A stretch of DNA of 64,000 bases from Actinoplanes nipponensis (GTDB lineage: Bacteria > Actinomycetota > Actinomycetes > Mycobacteriales > Micromonosporaceae): NCBI RefSeq assembly GCF_016862275.1, contig NZ_BOMQ01000046.1, forward strand, positions 21,481-85,480. Reading direction: 5' to 3'. The stretch's first letter is position 1. Every line of letters starts with the position of its first letter. Shown here piece after piece: positions 34,482 through 42,417 of this stretch. The position numbers and the translations under genes were made by a program. The notes beneath the pieces are model-generated. The model was not told where the DNA came from. It saw only the letters and a program-made list of their open reading frames with translations, and searched no databases.

Positions 34482-34496
34482 CGCACACGGTGTGCG
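34482..34496. promoter_or_regulatory. perfect palindrome CGCACAC-G-GTGTGCG upstream of bldN
   Basis: A 7+1+7 perfect dyad 159 bp upstream of the bldN start and 136 bp upstream of the ligase start. Its size fits a dimeric regulator site. No known regulator can be named from the sequence. Confidence 0.55.
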
Positions 34497-34654
34497 ACTG
34501 CCCGTGGTCGAGCTCCGCAATACTTCCCGTCTGTGTAACGGAGTCCACATCCGTGGGTGAGGTTGGCCTGCTATATGCGGCCGCCCCACCCCTTTTGTTG
34601 TGGACCGGTTTCTGACACCCCCTCATCGACGGCCCGCCGGGTCAAGGAGGCGCA

Positions 34655-35608
34655 GTGAGTCATGTGTACGCCGGCGATCCGTACAGCCGTGACGTGTTCG
34701 CGGCGCGTCTCGCCCTCGCGGAGGGCCTGAACGCCCTCCGCCGGGGCATCGACGGCACGATCGCGCACGCGATCCGCAGCGACGGACCCAAGCGGACCCG
34801 GAACCGGCCGCACATCAACGAGTCCCCGAGCCGGCACCTGCCGCCGACCGGGAACGCGAAACCGGGCAGCGGGCGGGTGGCCGTACCCGGCCGGCCGGCG
34901 CAGCCGCCGCAGCAGGCCGGACCGGACCGCCGGACCGGCACCACCGAGAGCGACAGCACCGCCGTCGTCCCGAGCCAGAGCACGACCGGGCCACCGAGCG
35001 CGGCCGAGCCACCGAAATATCCGGCCCGCCCGGACCCCGGTGACGCCGCCGCCGAGGTGTGGGCGCTGGTCGAGCGGGCCCAGGCCGGCGAGTCCGCCGC
35101 CTTCGGCCTCATCTACGACCGGTACGTCGACACCGTCTTCCGGTTCGTCTACTTCCGCGTCGGCAACCGCCAGCTCGCCGAGGACCTCACCTCCGACACG
35201 TTCCTGCGCGCCCTCAAGCGGATCGGCAGCTTCACCTGGCAGGGCCGCGACCTCGGCGCCTGGCTGGTGACCATCGCCCGAAACCTGGTCGCCGACCACT
35301 TCAAGTCGGGCCGCTACCGGCTCGAGGTCACCACCGGCGACGTCCTCGACGCCGACCGCGAGGACCGCGGCCCCGAGGGCAGCCCCGAGGCCGCCGTCGT
35401 CGACCACATCACCAACGTGGCGCTGCTCACCGCGGTCAAGCAACTCAACCCCGAGCAGCAGGAGTGCATCGTGCTGCGCTTCCTGCAGGGCTTCTCGGTG
35501 GCCGAGACCGCCCAGACCATGGGCAAGAACGAGGGCGCCATCAAGGCGCTGCAGTACCGGGCCGTCCGGGCGCTCGCCCGGTTGCTGCCCGAAGGGTTCC
35601 AGTGGTGA
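34655..35608 (+). CDS. bldN: BldN-type ECF sigma factor with N-terminal extension
   Basis: A 317-aa sigma factor. Residues 1 to about 133 are an unusual extension (basic, then Pro-rich), as in Streptomyces BldN, whose pro-sequence is clipped. Region 2 is at about 145-212 (FRFVYFRVGNRQLAEDLTSD, SFTWQGRDLGAWLVTIARNL) and region 4 at about 250-312 (AETAQTMGKNEGAIKALQYR). The core is very close to BldN as I remember it. In Streptomyces BldN drives aerial hyphae surface-protein genes. GTG 34655 has AAGGAGG with a 4-nt spacer. The neighbouring rsbN-like gene supports the call. Confidence 0.92.
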   Translation: MSHVYAGDPYSRDVFAARLALAEGLNALRRGIDGTIAHAIRSDGPKRTRNRPHINESPSRHLPPTGNAKPGSGRVAVPGRPAQPPQQAGPDRRTGTTESDSTAVVPSQSTTGPPSAAEPPKYPARPDPGDAAAEVWALVERAQAGESAAFGLIYDRYVDTVFRFVYFRVGNRQLAEDLTSDTFLRALKRIGSFTWQGRDLGAWLVTIARNLVADHFKSGRYRLEVTTGDVLDADREDRGPEGSPEAAVVDHITNVALLTAVKQLNPEQQECIVLRFLQGFSVAETAQTMGKNEGAIKALQYRAVRALARLLPEGFQW

Positions 35609-35660
35609 CGGCAATTCACCGTATGTCGATCTCTGTGGGCGTTGCCGCCCTGCTGACACC

Positions 35661-35689
35661 CGTAACCGGGCCCGCCCGTCGAGCGTTTG
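35661..35689 (+). promoter_or_regulatory. candidate sigma-BldN promoter of rsbN
   Basis: CGTAAC (35661-35666), a 17-bp spacer, and CGTTTG (35684-35689) lie in the 181-bp bldN-rsbN gap. They match the AAC-type ECF -35 and the CGTT -10 recalled for sigma-BldN targets (CGTAAC/CGTTGA). rsbN would start near 35696, giving a leader of about 95 nt. Confidence 0.65.
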
Positions 35690-35739
35690 TCCGGGTGCGA
35701 CCAGTGGTGGGCCGTCGGCTCGCCGGTTCCGTCGCGACC

Positions 35740-35757
35740 GCCGGCGATTTCGCCGGC
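35740..35757 (+). promoter_or_regulatory. 7-bp hairpin in the rsbN leader
   Basis: GCCGGCG-ATTT-CGCCGGC lies 32 bp before the rsbN start. It may act as a weak terminator of bldN read-through or shape rsbN translation. No T-run follows. Confidence 0.45.
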
Positions 35758-35789
35758 ACATCAGTCACGAGCGAGGGGAGGTGCCCGCG

Positions 35790-36947
35790 GTGAACCTGAA
35801 CATCTTCGATCGCCGGAGCGCCGAGCGCTTCGCGGAGCTGCTCGACGAGACCAACGGCGGCCGTCGCCATCACACCCGGGGGCAGGCCGACGAGCAACTC
35901 GCCGAGCTGGTCGCCATCGGGCACAGCCTCTCCGCGGCACGATCCGGGGTCCACGTGGATCCCGAGTTCCGGATCGGCCTGCGAGCGATGCTCGTGGCCA
36001 CGGCCGAGCGGGACGGCATCGGCACGACCGCCGCGGCCGCCGAACAGCAGGAGCCGGCCGAGCCGGTCCGCAAGCTGCTCGGCCGCACGGGTCGCCGGAT
36101 CCGGGCCCGGGGGGCGATCGTCATCGGCGTCGCCGCCGGCGCCATGGCCGTCTCGGGCATCTCGGCGGCCAGCGAGAACGCCGCACCGGGCGACGCCCTG
36201 TACGGCGTCAAGCGCTCCACCGAACGCGCCCAGCTGGCCATGGCCGGCTCCGACGTCACCCGCGGTCAGCTCTCGCTGGCCTTCGCCCGCAACCGACTCG
36301 TCGAGGCGGCCGCGATGGACGGCGACAACCCGGAGTTCCGCCGGGTCCTCGGCGACATGGACAACGACACCCGGCAGGGCGTCAAGTTGCTCACGTCGTC
36401 CGCGGTGGCCCGCCGGGACAAGACGCCGCTCGCCTCGGTCGACTCATTCGCCGACAGTCAGCGCCGGGTGCTGAGCCCGCGGCTGGAGAAGCTCGGCGCG
36501 GGCAACCGCGAGCGGGCGCTGGTCTCGCTGAAGCTGCTCGACTCGGTCCGCGAGCGCGCCGCCGACCTGCGCGCCGGGCTCGACTGCGACCCGGTCACCC
36601 AGTCCGGCGGCGACGCCATCGGGCCCAAGCTGCGCGGCTGCACGACCGGCGCCGCCACCAGCTCCCCCGACGATCAGCCGGCGGGCCGGGGCCAGCGGGA
36701 AGCCACGACGGGCAGCGGCAACAAGGGTGACACCGGCAAGAAGGCCAAGCCGAAGAGCACCGGGAAGCCGACGGCCGACCCGGCCGGCGGCGGCAGCCGG
36801 ACCGTCGCCCCCGCCGGCGAGGCGACACCGGACGTCACGAAGGACGACCCGGCGCCGCTGATCACCGAGGACCCGGCCGGCGACGTCGCCGACCAGGGCG
36901 ACAAGGGCCTGCTGGGCGGGCTGCTGGGGAACCTCTTGGGGAGCTGA
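35790..36947 (+). CDS. rsbN: RsbN-type membrane anti-sigma factor (DUF5667)
   Basis: A 385-aa protein likely to hold the BldN-type sigma factor at the membrane. Residues 1-105 are cytoplasmic and should bind sigma, a single membrane helix is at about 108-127, and the outside part carries the DUF5667 signature (APGDALYGVKRSTERAQLA) followed by a Pro/Gly/Lys-rich tail ending LLGGLLGNLLGS. This layout and tail mirror Streptomyces RsbN. GTG 35790 has GGGGAGG 8 nt upstream; GTG 35781 would sit on that site. A bidirectional terminator follows. Confidence 0.9.
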   Translation: MNLNIFDRRSAERFAELLDETNGGRRHHTRGQADEQLAELVAIGHSLSAARSGVHVDPEFRIGLRAMLVATAERDGIGTTAAAAEQQEPAEPVRKLLGRTGRRIRARGAIVIGVAAGAMAVSGISAASENAAPGDALYGVKRSTERAQLAMAGSDVTRGQLSLAFARNRLVEAAAMDGDNPEFRRVLGDMDNDTRQGVKLLTSSAVARRDKTPLASVDSFADSQRRVLSPRLEKLGAGNRERALVSLKLLDSVRERAADLRAGLDCDPVTQSGGDAIGPKLRGCTTGAATSSPDDQPAGRGQREATTGSGNKGDTGKKAKPKSTGKPTADPAGGGSRTVAPAGEATPDVTKDDPAPLITEDPAGDVADQGDKGLLGGLLGNLLGS

Positions 36948-36981
36948 GCTCCCGGGCCGCGCGGCGAGAGCCGCACATGGC

Positions 36982-37021
36982 GAGGGGCGGTGTCCGACTG
37001 CGAGAGTCGGGGCCGCCCCTC
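36982..37021. terminator. compound hairpin terminator
   Basis: An outer 9-bp stem GAGGGGCGG/CCGCCCCTC (36982-36990, 37013-37021) encloses an inner CCGACT/AGTCGG stem. It lies between the convergent rsbN and acyltransferase genes and can stop both. Confidence 0.82.
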
Positions 37022-37031
37022 ACTGCGCATG

Positions 37032-38108
37032 CTACAGGCCGAACGGGTCCGGACGCTTCTCCAGAAGGGAGTGCAGGGTGGCCTGGATGGTCTCGCGCAC
37101 CTGGTCGGCGAGGTTGAAGACGACCATGGGATCGTCCGCGTACTCGGTCAGGTGGGCCGTCGGGATCGGCGGGCAGAACTCGATGAGCCACTTGCTGGGC
37201 AGCGGGACCAGGCCCAGCGGCCCGAGCCAGGGGAAGGTCGGGGTCACCGGGAAGTACGGCATGCCGAGCAGGCGGGCCAGCGGCTTGAGGTCGGCCAGGA
37301 TCGGATAGATCTCCTCGGCGCCCACGATCGCCACCGGCACGATCGGGGTGCCGGTGCGCAGGGCGGCCGAGACGAAGCCGCCGCGCCCGAAGCGCTGGAG
37401 TTTGTAGCGCTCCGAGAAGCGCTTGCCGATGCCCTTGAACCCCTCGGGGAAGACGCCGACCAGCTCGCCGTGGCTCATCAGGCGCTCGGCGTCGGGGTTG
37501 CAGGCCACCGTGGCGCCGGCCTTGCGGGCCAGCTCGGACAGCACCGGGAGCCGGAACACCAGGTCGGCCCCGAGTAGCCGGAGGTGGCGGTCCTTCGGGT
37601 GCTGGTCGCGCAGCGCGACGGTGAGCATGAGGGCGTCCAGGGCCAGGGTGCCGGAGTGGTTGCCGACCACGAGACCGCCGCCGGTGTCCGGCACGTTCTC
37701 GATGCCGAACACCTCGGTGCGGAACCAGTCGCGGTACAGGACCTTGAGCATCGGCTGGAAGACGGCGTCGTTGAGCTCCGGGTCGAAGCCGAAGTCGTCG
37801 ACCTCGTACGCCCCGGCCAGCCGCCGGCGCAGGAAGGCCAGCCCACCGGCCACCCGCCGGTCCCAGACGTCGATCGGGTCCGCGCCGCGGGCCGGCTCCG
37901 GATCCCCGGGCTCCGGGCGGGCCGGCGCCGGGGCGGCGGCCTCCGGCGGAGCGGCCTCGAGCTGGGCCGGCGGGTGGACCTCGGTCGCGGGCAGGGCGGG
38001 CCGCCGCCGGCCCGGCCGGTTGCCGTTGAGCGGCTTCGGCGGCGGGGTCGCGGGCAGCGCGAAGTCCGCGTGCCCGGGCAGCGCGGCGTGGTACTCGTCC
38101 TGGGTCAT
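37032..38108 (-). CDS. PlsC-like lysophospholipid acyltransferase
   Basis: A 358-aa acyltransferase of glycerophospholipid synthesis. The first ~80 residues are Pro/Ala-rich. The catalytic block is NHSGTLALDA (H151, D158; spacing H-x6-D as in the actinobacterial group, not H-x4-D) and the substrate motif is VFPEGFKG. It lacks a clear membrane helix, so is probably peripheral. Its ATG overlaps the epimerase stop (ATGA), so the two are coupled. From memory the pair matches Rv0501-Rv0502. Confidence 0.9.
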   Translation of the reverse strand: MTQDEYHAALPGHADFALPATPPPKPLNGNRPGRRRPALPATEVHPPAQLEAAPPEAAAPAPARPEPGDPEPARGADPIDVWDRRVAGGLAFLRRRLAGAYEVDDFGFDPELNDAVFQPMLKVLYRDWFRTEVFGIENVPDTGGGLVVGNHSGTLALDALMLTVALRDQHPKDRHLRLLGADLVFRLPVLSELARKAGATVACNPDAERLMSHGELVGVFPEGFKGIGKRFSERYKLQRFGRGGFVSAALRTGTPIVPVAIVGAEEIYPILADLKPLARLLGMPYFPVTPTFPWLGPLGLVPLPSKWLIEFCPPIPTAHLTEYADDPMVVFNLADQVRETIQATLHSLLEKRPDPFGL

Positions 38109-39193
38109 GGTGCTACGTGCTCCTGGTCCTGCGTCGCGGCGGCCCGGACCCGGCGGATCCCGTCAAGGATCGCGTGCTCGGCCGCGGCCAGCCGATCGGC
38201 GCTCAGCGCCCGGCCGCCGCGATGACCGTGGATGAAGTCGTCGAAGGCGGCCGCGGTCGTGCGCGGGGTGAAGCCGAACTCCTTGACCAGCCGGCCGGTG
38301 TCCACCACCCGGCCGTGCACGAACAGGTCGATCTGGTCCAGGCCGATCTGGCCGACGCCGATGTTGCGGGCCAGCGCGGCGGCGGAGGACAGCGTGCCCT
38401 CGGGCAGCGGCAGGGAGACCCGCCCGGCCCGGCGTACGGCCTGGGAGAGGGCGAGCACGCCCGCGCCGGCCACGTTGAACGTGCCGGGGTGGTCCTCCAC
38501 CACCGAGCGGTGCAGGATCTCGAGCGCGTCGTCGACGTGCACGAACTGCAGCCGCGCGTCGCGGCCCAGCACGGTCGGGATCAGCGGCTGGGCGAAGTAG
38601 CGGGTGAGGGAGGTCTCCGCGGTCGAGCTGATGAACGGCGCGAACCGCAGCACGGTGGCCGCGACATCGGGCCGGCGGCGGCGGAAACCCCGCACGTAGC
38701 CCTCGATGTCGAGGATGTCGCGCGCGAAGGAGCCCCGCGGCACCGCCCGGGGCTCGGTGTCCTCGGTGAAGACCGCCGGGTCGCGGAACGAGGCGCCGTA
38801 CGCGGCCGTGGACGAGCGCACCACCAGCTTGCGCAGCCGGTCGGCGCCCTGGGCGGCGGCGAGCAGCTGCATCGTGCCGATGACGTTCTGCTCTTTCATC
38901 GCCGCGCGGCCGCCGCTCTGCGGGTCGGGCGCGCTGGTGACCGCCAGGTGCACGACGGCCTCGGCGCCCAGCTCGGCGATGGCGGTGCCGGCGGCACGCG
39001 CGTCGGCCCGGATCAGCTCGACGTCCGTCAGCAGGCCCGCGAGGGCCGGCGACGGGGCGAACGGATCCAGGCCGATGACCCGGTCGACACGGGGATCCGC
39101 GGCGAGCCGGGCAGCGACCCGGGCACCGAGGAAACGACTGACCCCGGTGACCACGACGACCCTCGGCGGGGCCTCGGGTGAAGAAGTCACCAC
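38105..39193 (-). CDS. NAD-dependent epimerase/dehydratase (extended SDR)
   Basis: A 362-aa Rossmann enzyme with an atypical cofactor loop VTGVSRFLGARVA (about 16-28; TGxxGxxG with Arg-Phe replacing a Gly-x pair), VRSSTAAYGASF carrying the Ser/Thr region, and no canonical YxxxK where expected (FARDILDIEGYVRGF). It may therefore be a binding or divergent oxidoreductase. Two adjacent GTG codons (39193, 39190) are possible; AAAGG 7 nt before 39193 favours that one. Coupled with the acyltransferase downstream. Confidence 0.83.
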   Translation of the reverse strand: MVTSSPEAPPRVVVVTGVSRFLGARVAARLAADPRVDRVIGLDPFAPSPALAGLLTDVELIRADARAAGTAIAELGAEAVVHLAVTSAPDPQSGGRAAMKEQNVIGTMQLLAAAQGADRLRKLVVRSSTAAYGASFRDPAVFTEDTEPRAVPRGSFARDILDIEGYVRGFRRRRPDVAATVLRFAPFISSTAETSLTRYFAQPLIPTVLGRDARLQFVHVDDALEILHRSVVEDHPGTFNVAGAGVLALSQAVRRAGRVSLPLPEGTLSSAAALARNIGVGQIGLDQIDLFVHGRVVDTGRLVKEFGFTPRTTAAAFDDFIHGHRGGRALSADRLAAAEHAILDGIRRVRAAATQDQEHVAP

Positions 39194-39262
39194 GGGCGCG
39201 CCTTTCGCATGCGGCGGTGGGTGAGGCAAGTGACCGGGCCGGGCGTCATGCCCGGCCGGACG

Positions 39263-39364
39263 TCACTTGCCGAGACGGCGACGCTGGACGCGGGTCTTGC
39301 GCAGCAGCTTACGGTGCTTCTTCTTCGCCATACGCTTGCGACGCTTCTTGACCACGGAGCCCAT
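39263..39364 (-). CDS. small ribosomal protein bS22 (AURKAIP1/COX24 domain)
   Basis: A 33-aa, extremely basic protein beginning MGSVVKKRRKRMAKKKHRKL and ending RTRVQ-type RVQRRRLGK. It matches the actinobacterial AURKAIP1/COX24 family; the mycobacterial member was found on the 30S ribosome and named bS22. ATG 39364 has AGAGG 8 nt upstream; TGA is at 39263-39265. It lies between the epimerase and HTH genes, the same order as Rv0500A-Rv0500B-Rv0501 from memory. Usually missed by gene finders because of its size. Confidence 0.95.
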   Translation of the reverse strand: MGSVVKKRRKRMAKKKHRKLLRKTRVQRRRLGK

Positions 39365-39497
39365 ACGAAATGCCTCTCGAAACCATGTGGGGCCGGTCCC
39401 TGCGCACCGGAGAGCGCGCCCGACCGAGCTTGACAGCGGTTTGCCCCTGACCCGGCATCCAGCAGACGCGGACAGGTCACCCGGGGCGAACCGCTTC

Positions 39498-39526
39498 AGC
39501 GTAGCCGCCCGGCCTGCCGGGGACCA
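39498..39526 (-). promoter_or_regulatory. possible bS22 promoter
   Basis: On the minus strand TACGCT (39498-39503) makes a good -10; the -35 position (39521-39526) reads only TGGTCC. The mRNA would start near 39491, leaving a leader of about 127 nt before the bS22 start. Confidence 0.4.
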
Positions 39527-39540
39527 ACACGCCCCCGGGC

Positions 39541-39753
39541 TCAGGCCGTTTGGCTGAAGGCCCCCCGCAGGTACGTGTGGACGGCGTGCTCCGGCACCCG
39601 GAACGAGCGACCCACCCGGACGGCGCTGAGCTCACCGCCGTGCACGAGCCGGTAGACGGTCATCTTGGACACCCGCATGAGCGCCGCCACCTCGGCGACG
39701 GTCAGGAAGCGCACCTCCGCGAGGCGCTCCTCGGCTTGGGCTGGACCCGTCAT
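39541..39753 (-). CDS. small excisionase/BldC-like helix-turn-helix DNA-binding protein
   Basis: A 70-aa winged-helix protein: FLTVAEVAALMRVSKMTVYR forms the HTH and VGRSFRVPEHAVHTYL the wing and last helix. It is MerR/excisionase-like, close in type to Rv0500A and, by position near bldN, to Streptomyces SCO3328 (BdtA) as I recall, rather than to BldC proper. It has no effector domain. GAGGAG sits right against ATG 39753, closer than usual. Likely a developmental or housekeeping regulator. Confidence 0.88.
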   Translation of the reverse strand: MTGPAQAEERLAEVRFLTVAEVAALMRVSKMTVYRLVHGGELSAVRVGRSFRVPEHAVHTYLRGAFSQTA

Positions 39754-39832
39754 CTCCTCGCACCGATCCTTTCGCAGGCGCCTCCGCCGCGGCCGTTGGG
39801 CCGTGCGCCGCGGCGGGCGGGCGCGCGTGTCA

Positions 39833-39862
39833 TCAGTACGGTATCGAGACTCCTGTGATCAA
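39833..39862 (-). promoter_or_regulatory. promoter of the small HTH gene
   Basis: On the minus strand, -35 TTGATC (39857-39862) and -10 TACTGA (39833-39838) are spaced 18 bp. Transcription would begin about 70 nt before ATG 39753. Confidence 0.5.
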
Positions 39863-39940
39863 GGAGATGCGTTCCGTGAAATCGCCGCAAAAAGTCAAGT
39901 CGACACGCCCCGTGTGGCGCTTTCTCCCCCGAAAGGTGAC

Positions 39941-40861
39941 TTACTTCTTGCTGGTCAGCGCCCGGCCGAGGAAAGCCACGTTGGCCGGACGCTCGGCCAG
40001 CCGGCGCATCAGGTAGCCGTACCACTGGTCGCCGTAGGGCACGTAGACGCGCACGGTGTGCCCCGCCGCTGCCAGCCGGGCCTGCTCCTCCGGGCGGGTG
40101 CCGTAGAGCATCTGGAACTCGAACTCGTCGGCCGAGCGGTCGAACCAGCGCGCCCGGTCCTCGGCGATGGCGATCAGCCGCGGGTCGTGGGTGGCGATCA
40201 TCGGATAGCCGGCGCCCGACATCAGGATGTTGAGGCAGCGCACGTACGCCTTGTCCACGTCCAGCGCGGACTGGTAGGCCACCGACTCGGGCTCGGCGTA
40301 CGCGCCCTTGCACAGCCGCACCCGCGACCCGGCGGTGGCCAGCTCCCGGCAGTCCCCCTCGGTGCGGCGCAGGTACGCCTGCAGCACGGCCCCCGTGGCC
40401 GGGTGGTCCTTGCGCAGCTCGGCCAGGATCTCCAGGGTCGAGTCGGTGGTGGTGTGGTCCTCGGCGTCCAGCGTGACCGTGGTGCCCGCCGCGGCCGCCG
40501 CCGCGCAGATCTCCTGCGCGTAGCCGTAGGCCATCCGGTCGTCGACCTTCTGCCCCAGCGCGGACAGCTTGACGCTGACCTCGGCCGCCGGGGTCAGGCC
40601 GGCGTCCTTCAGCCGGGCCAGCAATGTCAGGTACTGATCGCGGGTGGCGGTTGCCTGCTCCGCGGTCAGCGTGTCCTCGCCCAGGTAGTCGAGGCTGATC
40701 GCGAGGCCGTCGTCGGCGAGCTCCCGGCTCGCGCGCAACGCGTCGTCGATACCGTCGCCGGCGACGAACCGGCGCACGATCCCCTTGCTGACCGGGGCGG
40801 AGGAGATCAGCCGCTCCATCCGGGACGACCCGGCGGCGGCGAGAAAGACGGAACGGAGCAT
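39941..40861 (-). CDS. proline dehydrogenase (monofunctional PRODH)
   Basis: A 306-aa FAD-dependent TIM-barrel enzyme that oxidises proline to pyrroline-5-carboxylate and feeds electrons to the quinone pool. Visible are VSVKLSALG, LDAEDHTTTD, the RLCKGAYAEP motif, IATHDPRL, EFQMLYG and a conserved YVPYGDQWYGYLMRRLAERP end, all typical of Gram-positive PRODH. The P5C dehydrogenase partner is not adjacent. ATG 40861 lies 6 nt after TACGCT (40868-40873), so is probably leaderless. Confidence 0.95.
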   Translation of the reverse strand: MLRSVFLAAAGSSRMERLISSAPVSKGIVRRFVAGDGIDDALRASRELADDGLAISLDYLGEDTLTAEQATATRDQYLTLLARLKDAGLTPAAEVSVKLSALGQKVDDRMAYGYAQEICAAAAAAGTTVTLDAEDHTTTDSTLEILAELRKDHPATGAVLQAYLRRTEGDCRELATAGSRVRLCKGAYAEPESVAYQSALDVDKAYVRCLNILMSGAGYPMIATHDPRLIAIAEDRARWFDRSADEFEFQMLYGTRPEEQARLAAAGHTVRVYVPYGDQWYGYLMRRLAERPANVAFLGRALTSKK

Positions 40862-40940
40862 GCGCCGAGCGTATCGCCCGTCCCCGCACGGGTCGCGGTA
40901 GAGCTGTCTTAATGCTTCACCGTCCCGCTACGGTTGTCGG

Positions 40941-41477
40941 GTGAACTTCGATGCGTACGCGCGTACGGCGGTCGAGCTCGTCAACGCCGGGCTCGCCGAC
41001 CTCGACGGTCTCCGGGCGCTGTTCAGCCAGGACCAGGCCTGGATGCGGGACGAGGTCGGCGAGAAGGACCTGGGCGTCTTCCGCCGGGCCCAGCGCCGGC
41101 TGCGGGACGTGTTCGAGTACGGCACCACCGGCCGCGACGCCGACGCCGTGACGGAACTGAACGCGCTGCTGGAGGCGTACCCGGTGCAGCCGCGCATCTC
41201 CGGGCACGACGCCTCCGACTGGCACATGCACGTGACCAGCCGGGGCGCCTCGGTCAGCGCCGAATACCTGGCCGGCGCCGTCTGGGGTCTGTCGGTGTGG
41301 CTGTGCGAGTACGGCAGCGCCCGCTTCGGCATCTGCGCCGACGAGCGCTGCGGCAACGTCTACCTGGACACGTCGTCCAACAACTGCCGGCGCTTCTGCT
41401 CGGAGCGCTGCGCGACCCGCTCGCACGTGGCGGCCCACCGCGCCCGCAAGCGCGCCGCGACCCTCACCCCCGCGTAG
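40941..41477 (+). CDS. CGNR zinc-finger protein (ABATE domain)
   Basis: A 178-aa protein with an N-terminal ABATE-type region and a C-terminal CGNR zinc finger: CADERCGNVYLD, then RRFCSERCATRSHVAAHRAR, giving four zinc cysteines. Such proteins are thought to bind DNA as stress-linked regulators, though few are studied. GTG 40941 lies 6 nt after TACGGT (40929-40934) with no Shine-Dalgarno site, a leaderless start. It is divergent from proline dehydrogenase by 79 bp and converges on the TIM-barrel gene. Confidence 0.9.
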   Translation: MNFDAYARTAVELVNAGLADLDGLRALFSQDQAWMRDEVGEKDLGVFRRAQRRLRDVFEYGTTGRDADAVTELNALLEAYPVQPRISGHDASDWHMHVTSRGASVSAEYLAGAVWGLSVWLCEYGSARFGICADERCGNVYLDTSSNNCRRFCSERCATRSHVAAHRARKRAATLTPA

Positions 41478-41487
41478 CCCGCTCCGC

Positions 41488-42306
41488 TCAGAGCGGGATC
41501 GCCGCGGTGGCGGTCGGGGCCGGCGCGAGGTGGCGGCGGGCGAAGGCCAGCGACTCGCGCAGGTCCGCCTCGCGCACCGCGCGGCTGGTCACCTTGCGGG
41601 TGGAGACCTCGAGCGCCACCGAGCCCTGGAAGCCGCGCCCGGCCAGCGACTGCAGCAGCTCGGCGCAGGGCTGGGTGCCCCGGCCCGGCACCAGGTGCTC
41701 ATCGCGGCCCTCGCCGGTGCCGTCGCCCAGGTGCACGTGCTTGAGGCCCCGGCCCATCCGGTCGGCCAGCACCAGCGAGTCGGTCCGCGAGGCGGCGGCG
41801 TGCGACAGGTCGAGCGTGTACGCGTCGTAGCCCGCCTCGGTCGGATCCCAGCCCGGCACGTACGGCACGAAGGTGCGCCCGGCCATCCGGACCGGATACA
41901 TGTTCTCGATCGCGAAGGTGATCTCCGGGTGCCGCAGCTGCATCTTGGCCAGGCCCTCGGCGAAGGTGCGCGCGTAGTCCCGCTGCCAGGTGAACGGCGG
42001 GTGCACGACCACCGTCGGGGCGCCCAGCGTCTCGGCCAGCTGGGCGGCCCGGTGCAGCCGCTCCCACGGGTCCGGGCTCCACACCCGCTGGGTCACCAGC
42101 AGGCACGGCGCGTGCACCGACAGGACCGGCACGGCGTAATGGGCGGACAGGCCCTGCAGCGCGCCGGCGTCCTGGCTGACGGCATCCGTCCAGACCATGA
42201 CCTCGACACCGTCGTAACCCACCGTCGCCGCCATCTCGAACGCGGCCGCGGTCGGCTCGGGGAAGACGGATGAGCTGGACAGAAGCACGGGGACGCGGAA
42301 AGTCAC
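41488..42306 (-). CDS. sugar phosphate isomerase/epimerase-like TIM-barrel protein
   Basis: A 272-aa xylose-isomerase-like (AP endonuclease 2 fold) protein. Metal-ligand regions are recognisable: VLSVHAP, VVVHPPF, FAIENMYP with Glu, YTLDLSHAA, VHLGDG and VALEVSTR with the final Glu. Substrate unknown. GTG 42306 lies 6 nt after TACCCT (42313-42318) and looks leaderless. The gene corresponds by type and position to Rv0498 of M. tuberculosis (from memory). Confidence 0.9.
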   Translation of the reverse strand: MTFRVPVLLSSSSVFPEPTAAAFEMAATVGYDGVEVMVWTDAVSQDAGALQGLSAHYAVPVLSVHAPCLLVTQRVWSPDPWERLHRAAQLAETLGAPTVVVHPPFTWQRDYARTFAEGLAKMQLRHPEITFAIENMYPVRMAGRTFVPYVPGWDPTEAGYDAYTLDLSHAAASRTDSLVLADRMGRGLKHVHLGDGTGEGRDEHLVPGRGTQPCAELLQSLAGRGFQGSVALEVSTRKVTSRAVREADLRESLAFARRHLAPAPTATAAIPL

Positions 42307-42417
42307 CCGTCAAGGGTAGACCCGTCCGGCACACCCGCCAGCTCTCAGCTGGGAGATAAGCCTACAAAACGCCCGGCCGCGCGGGGGTTTACCACCCGCA
42401 CGCGTACGCTGTCGCAG

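Larger units (their letters stand above)
34347..34654. other. 308-bp regulatory gap between acyl-CoA ligase and bldN
   Basis: No gene is seen. It holds the TNACNC-type half-sites at 34456-34471, the 15-bp palindrome at 34482-34496 and the bldN ribosome site AAGGAGG (34644-34650). It is unusually AT-rich for this window near 34430-34540, which suits promoters. Confidence 0.6.
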
